DNA from: Branchiostoma belcheri
Lineage: Eukaryota; Chordata; Leptocardii; Amphioxiformes; Branchiostomatidae
Assembly: GCF_001625305.1 (NCBI RefSeq)
Contig: NW_017804054.1
Location: 1,656,393-1,720,392, forward strand
Length of the DNA: 64,000 bases
Direction of reading: 5' to 3'
Of this stretch, positions 60,431 to 64,000 are shown one piece after another (positions within the stretch are counted from its first letter, which is position 1; every line of letters begins with the position of its first letter). Position numbers and translations under genes: made by a program. The notes beneath the pieces are model-generated. The model was not told the origin of the DNA. It ran no database searches and worked only from the letters and a program-made list of their open reading frames with translations.

Positions 60431-60630
60431 TCACCAAATTTGCAACCGATTGTCTGAGCCGCCTTAGGCCGATTTGGGCCCGATTGCTCATGCACTAGCT
60501 ATCAGGCCTTCTAATCTTCTTTGTGTTGGGAAATAATTAGTTTTCGTCCTTAACTTATCGGCTTTAGTCCAGTTACAATTATAATGTCTACACATGCCAA
60601 CATCCTAGAAGCGCCCTGTGCAGCAACTGT
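60431..60630. repeat. 200-bp direct repeat, copy B
   Basis: Second copy of the segment at 58921-59127. It begins immediately at the right-hand target duplication of the foldback element at 60148-60420. Confidence 0.9.
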
Positions 60631-61599
60631 TATACCTCCATCAAAGCTATTACCTTTCCACACCTCTCAAAAGCTGTTTTGACACTTTGATATCAATTAT
60701 TTTTCTAGGTAGAGACTTTCTACAATTCCACCAACATCTGTCACTCGTCGGTTTAAATCAACACGTACACATTATGCCGACCCTCCACACTGTGGTATGC
60801 CCTGACAAGGTGGTGTTGAAAAATGTAAACCTCACAGCAAGATCAGACCGAAAACTTACTAGTGGAGTATGTAATGACGGGAGAGGGAAGGCACGGGCCT
60901 GTAAAGGTCCCCGATGTTTTGCCCAAACACACCGCCCCCGGCGCCTGGCATGCTTGTCGATGACTTTTCGTGTTCTTTGATATGTCTACCTCCATTCTAC
61001 CCTACTAAGGCAAGTCTGGAAGATTTGATATGGCATTATATAGTCGTTGACTGTCTAAACAAATCTTTCAAACTACTGCTCTCTTTGCTCAGCACCTGTT
61101 TATCATGAGTATATTATAGTATCGCAGTGAAACAGGCATCACTGCCAGTGGATAAGTCCCCTGCCGTAGGGCTTGTAAAGCTGTATTTCCTGATGGTTAA
61201 TAACATGAAACGGGAACTGTCCACCTGCCTTATGCGACGAAAGACATTGGAACTATTGCATCTAACCATGAAGTAGAAAAACACCTCGTCCATGATCTAA
61301 CTAACTAATGCTCTGATTGAGAATGGGCTGTTGTAAAATGTAATTACTGCACCATAATCGTAACGTATATGGGCCGAAAATGTACTTGGTTCTTGCTTTA
61401 TTGTATACTCATAGTTTCATAGCTAAACTTCGTGACATGTATACATATACGTAACTAGAAGTAGTAACGGAGCTGTAAATGACGCTTACAGTAAAGTCTG
61501 TTGTTCGATGACCTGTCGACATTTGTTAACTACAAAGGAAAATTCCTACTTTCACACTACATGCATCCACGCCACATTAGCCAGCATTACATTCATTGA
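60631..61599. other. Gene-free stretch
   Basis: A plus-strand open frame of 120 codons at 60618-60980 starts inside the repeat above and has no recognised domain. Nothing else is supported. Confidence 0.4.
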
Positions 61600-62660
61600 T
61601 GATATAGCATGTGATCCGGACAAGCGATTATTTCTATGTTAATGCACTGTTTCACATAAATCACTATCCCAGGACACATTTCTTCATGTGTAAACGTACG
61701 TAAGTTGAATGGCCGCTGGAAGTATGTTTTATCTGTGACTGTGGCCTGAGATATATATGCAAATCATGCTTTGAATGTAGAAGCACTTTTGCCAGCTATG
61801 CACTTCGCAGAAACATTTCGTCCGAATCACTATACCATGAAACATTTATCCATGTACAAACTAATGTAAGTTGAGTAGACGCTGGAATTATGTTTTATCT
61901 GTGACTGTGGACTACATGAACCATGTTTTAAATGTAGATGCACTTTTGCAGGCTTTATACTTCGCAGAAACATTTCGTCCGTGCGATTGGTTTGAATGAT
62001 CGGTAATGGCAGCGCGCCGAAACCCATCTAAATGTATGTTGTGTCGGGCGAAGAAGACAAATCTTGGTACTAACTCGAGGTCTGGAAGCTGATTGTAAAT
62101 TTTCCCCCTTTAAACACATCACAGCATCCTTTCTTTTGAATCATAATTGTATGACGCACGATATAGGATGTCATCCAGACAAGAGATTATTTCTATGCTA
62201 ATGCACTGTTTCACATGAATCACCATACCAGGAAACATTTCTTCATGTGTAAACGTACGTAAGTTGAATGGCCGCTGGAATTATGTTTTATCTGTGACTG
62301 TGGACTACATGAACCATGTTTTGAATGTAGACGAACTTTTGCCAGCTATGCACTTCGCAGAAACATTTCGCCCGAATCACTATACCAGAAAACATTTCTT
62401 CATGTGTAAACTTGCGTAAGCTGAATAGACGGAATCATGTTTTAAGTGTGACTGTGGACTACATGAACCGTGTTTTGAATGTAGACGAACTTTTGCAAGC
62501 TATGCACTTCGCAGAAACATTTCGACCGCGCGATTGGTTTGAATGATTGGTAATGGCAGTGCGCCAAAACCCATCTAAATTTATGTTGCGTCGGGCGAAG
62601 AAGACAAATCTTGGTACTAACTCGAGGTCTCGAAGCTGATTGTAAATGACAACGAGCCTC
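61600..62660. repeat. Two-level tandem array
   Basis: Large units of about 550 bp start near 61605 and 62160 and each end with the block CGCCGAAACCCATCTAAATG (or CGCCAAAACCC) ... AACTCGAGGTCTGGAAGCTG. Inside each unit, a subunit of 155-158 bp repeats, marked by CACTTCGCAGAAACATTTCG at 61801, 61958, 62351 and 62506 and by TGTGACTGTGGACTACATGA. Confidence 0.85.
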
Positions 62661-62717
62661 AACACATGCACATTTGAACACACTAAGTAACATTCTTTTT
62701 TAGAAACTATTGCAACA

Positions 62718-62887
62718 ACGCACGATTTTGCATGAAAGTTCATTTGTATTGGTACAAGGCATTATGAAATAAAGACTCAACTTTCTCTGCCAACATTCAA
62801 ATGAACTGGGGCTTGCTTGGGTAAGTCCCAATCCATTAGAGTGTTGGCAGAGAAAGCTAAAACTTTATTTCATAACGCACGATTTTG
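62718..62887. mobile_element. Foldback sequence between 13-bp direct repeats
   Basis: ACGCACGATTTTG occurs at 62718-62730 and 62875-62887. Between them, arms of about 38 bp (62759-62798 and 62839-62878) pair imperfectly (TTATGAAATAAAG, CTTTCTCTGCCAACA). It resembles a small palindromic transposon with its target duplication, but the direct repeat overlaps the right arm end, so the boundaries are uncertain. Confidence 0.5.
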
Positions 62888-63769
62888 AAATGCAATTTCA
62901 ATATTATCATTACAATATACATCGGTAACGATATAGATATCGAGTTCTAGTTTTGAGATATCCTGCTGCTGAATTAGCCGTCGTAAACTTGGCTAAGAAA
63001 ATATACATTCAAAGTACATTATCAACAACAACCAATGGCATAGGAGCATTTTTTTCGCGCCGATGGCAACAGAATTATCTATCTCGCCATGTGTTTAGGG
63101 AATCCCCCTTCCCCAAGACATGTAATAGACATCATAAATCCCTCTCCAAGTTTTACGATTTATATCGTCCTCCCGTTCTATGCTTCATTTTTATTGCTTG
63201 CCTGTGGCCAACATTATTTCTCAACGAAGAGGTTGAGTAAAAATGGAGTTGTTCTGCAAACTGTGTATATCTGATTTGCAGCTCATCCACACATTCAACA
63301 TCTCGTTTTTTGAGGCTTCACGATATTAGAATTAGGGCTAAACTACAGCCTATATGGGCTTCATGAATAGAAATTGTTTCCAACAATACGATTATCTTAC
63401 AGTTGATGACTATAAGCTCCTTATACTTGCCAAGAGCGCCATCCCGACTTAAACTTAGTGGCAAAAGATATTGAAGTTGCCATTGATTTTGAGATTTGTT
63501 CTGAAACATTGACTTTGCATTGTCACATGCCCTACTCAGAAATCAGTGTACGTTGGAAAATTCATATCCGAATCACTACAAAACTGACACCATACTGTAA
63601 AAAAACTGACATATCTCCTGAATTATAGAATGTAATAATACTCTTCCAAAGAAAAACATACAATAGATTAGCTTTGGTAAAATTGAAATTCAGTCTCTAG
63701 TACAAAACATGTGAAGGTTACCTCTGACTCTGTTAAAATTGTATATATTTAGTATAGTTCATGTATCTA
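62888..63769. other. Gene-free stretch
   Basis: A plus-strand frame at 62953-63240 (95 codons) has no recognised domain. No repeat was seen. Confidence 0.4.
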
Positions 63770-63840
63770 CTCTTGTCACTTCTTTGCCATGCATTGCACA
63801 AGTTACAGTTGTTGAGCAATAAAGTGGGTTTGATTTGATG
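63770..63840 (+). mobile_element. LINE-type 3' tail fragment
   Basis: TTTGCCATGCATTGCACAAG followed by GTTGAGCAATAAAGTGGGTT, a diverged copy of the tail also found at 5940, 19612 and 48785. Confidence 0.5.
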
Positions 63841-64000
63841 TAATTTACAGTATAAAGTGTGGACATTCGGCATAACTGGATGCGAAAGGATATAGGCACA
63901 GCATGTCGTGAATTTGTTCTTCAGGGACGTATGCATCTCCGACATTATACCCATAAACGAATCCCAGCTCAAACCAAAGGGAAATCCGTCAATTGTTCAG

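Noticed and set aside
61800..62530. Degenerate C2H2 zinc-finger-like reading (C..C...F....L) in the tandem subunits
   Set aside because: The histidines fall in another frame, the period (155 bp) does not fit 28-residue fingers, and stops break each unit.
59438..64000. TM1-TM5 exons of receptor gene 2
   Set aside because: Looked for TM-like frames with class-A motifs on the minus strand; none was found, so they are presumed outside the window.

Overview
This window looks like gene-poor chromosomal DNA from an invertebrate chordate, most likely a lancelet (Branchiostoma). That assignment is inference. It rests on intron-bearing, rhodopsin-class neuropeptide receptor genes, one of them of QRFP/RFamide-receptor type. 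It also rests on an AT-leaning, repeat-rich background of short inverted-repeat transposons, tRNA-derived SINEs, LINE tails and microsatellite-bearing elements of the kind common in marine invertebrates. There are no operons, bacterial promoters or CRISPR arrays. One N (23318) marks this as an assembled genome.

Genes. One complete protein-coding gene can be rebuilt with confidence. It is a four-exon, 382-residue seven-transmembrane receptor on the minus strand (6382 down to 3749). All splice sites are GT-AG and phase-consistent, and one intron splits the arginine codon of the DRY motif. A second, different peptide receptor on the minus strand is seen only as its last two exons: TM6-TM7 at 59437-59228 and the C-terminal tail at 57026-56880. 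Its upstream exons are not recognisable in the window and probably lie beyond 64000. A terminal exon of an unrecognised protein lies at 54581-54368, with a possible small exon at 56333-56277. Two exon-like segments at 7777-7499 and 7353-7229 share a 48-bp start with largely synonymous differences and may be a duplicated exon of an unknown gene.

Layout. 1-3.7 kb: no gene. 3.7-6.4 kb: receptor gene 1. 7.2-7.8 kb: paired exon-like segments. 8.8-36.8 kb: mostly non-coding DNA with five copies of one TTAA-ended inverted-repeat element (the fifth is at 47.3 kb), two copies in opposite orientation of a 730-780 bp element, several other foldback elements and simple repeats. 37.0-42.8 kb: a degenerate long-unit tandem array whose relatives continue to 47 kb. 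46.7-52 kb: a TA-flanked MITE, a 41-bp perfect palindrome, a decayed LINE reverse-transcriptase end and two minisatellites. 54.0-59.5 kb: the 3' parts of one or two genes, with SINEs and a tandem duplication in the introns. 60.1-60.4 kb: a foldback element with a perfect 11-bp target duplication. 61.6-62.7 kb: a two-level tandem array.

The genes work together only in a broad sense: both receptors should be plasma-membrane, G-protein-coupled receptors for small neuropeptides. Their intron positions differ, so they are not recent tandem duplicates. No convincing new multi-gene system was found. The best leads are the duplicated exon-like pair, the long hairpin just downstream of the second receptor's stop codon, and the long tandem array.
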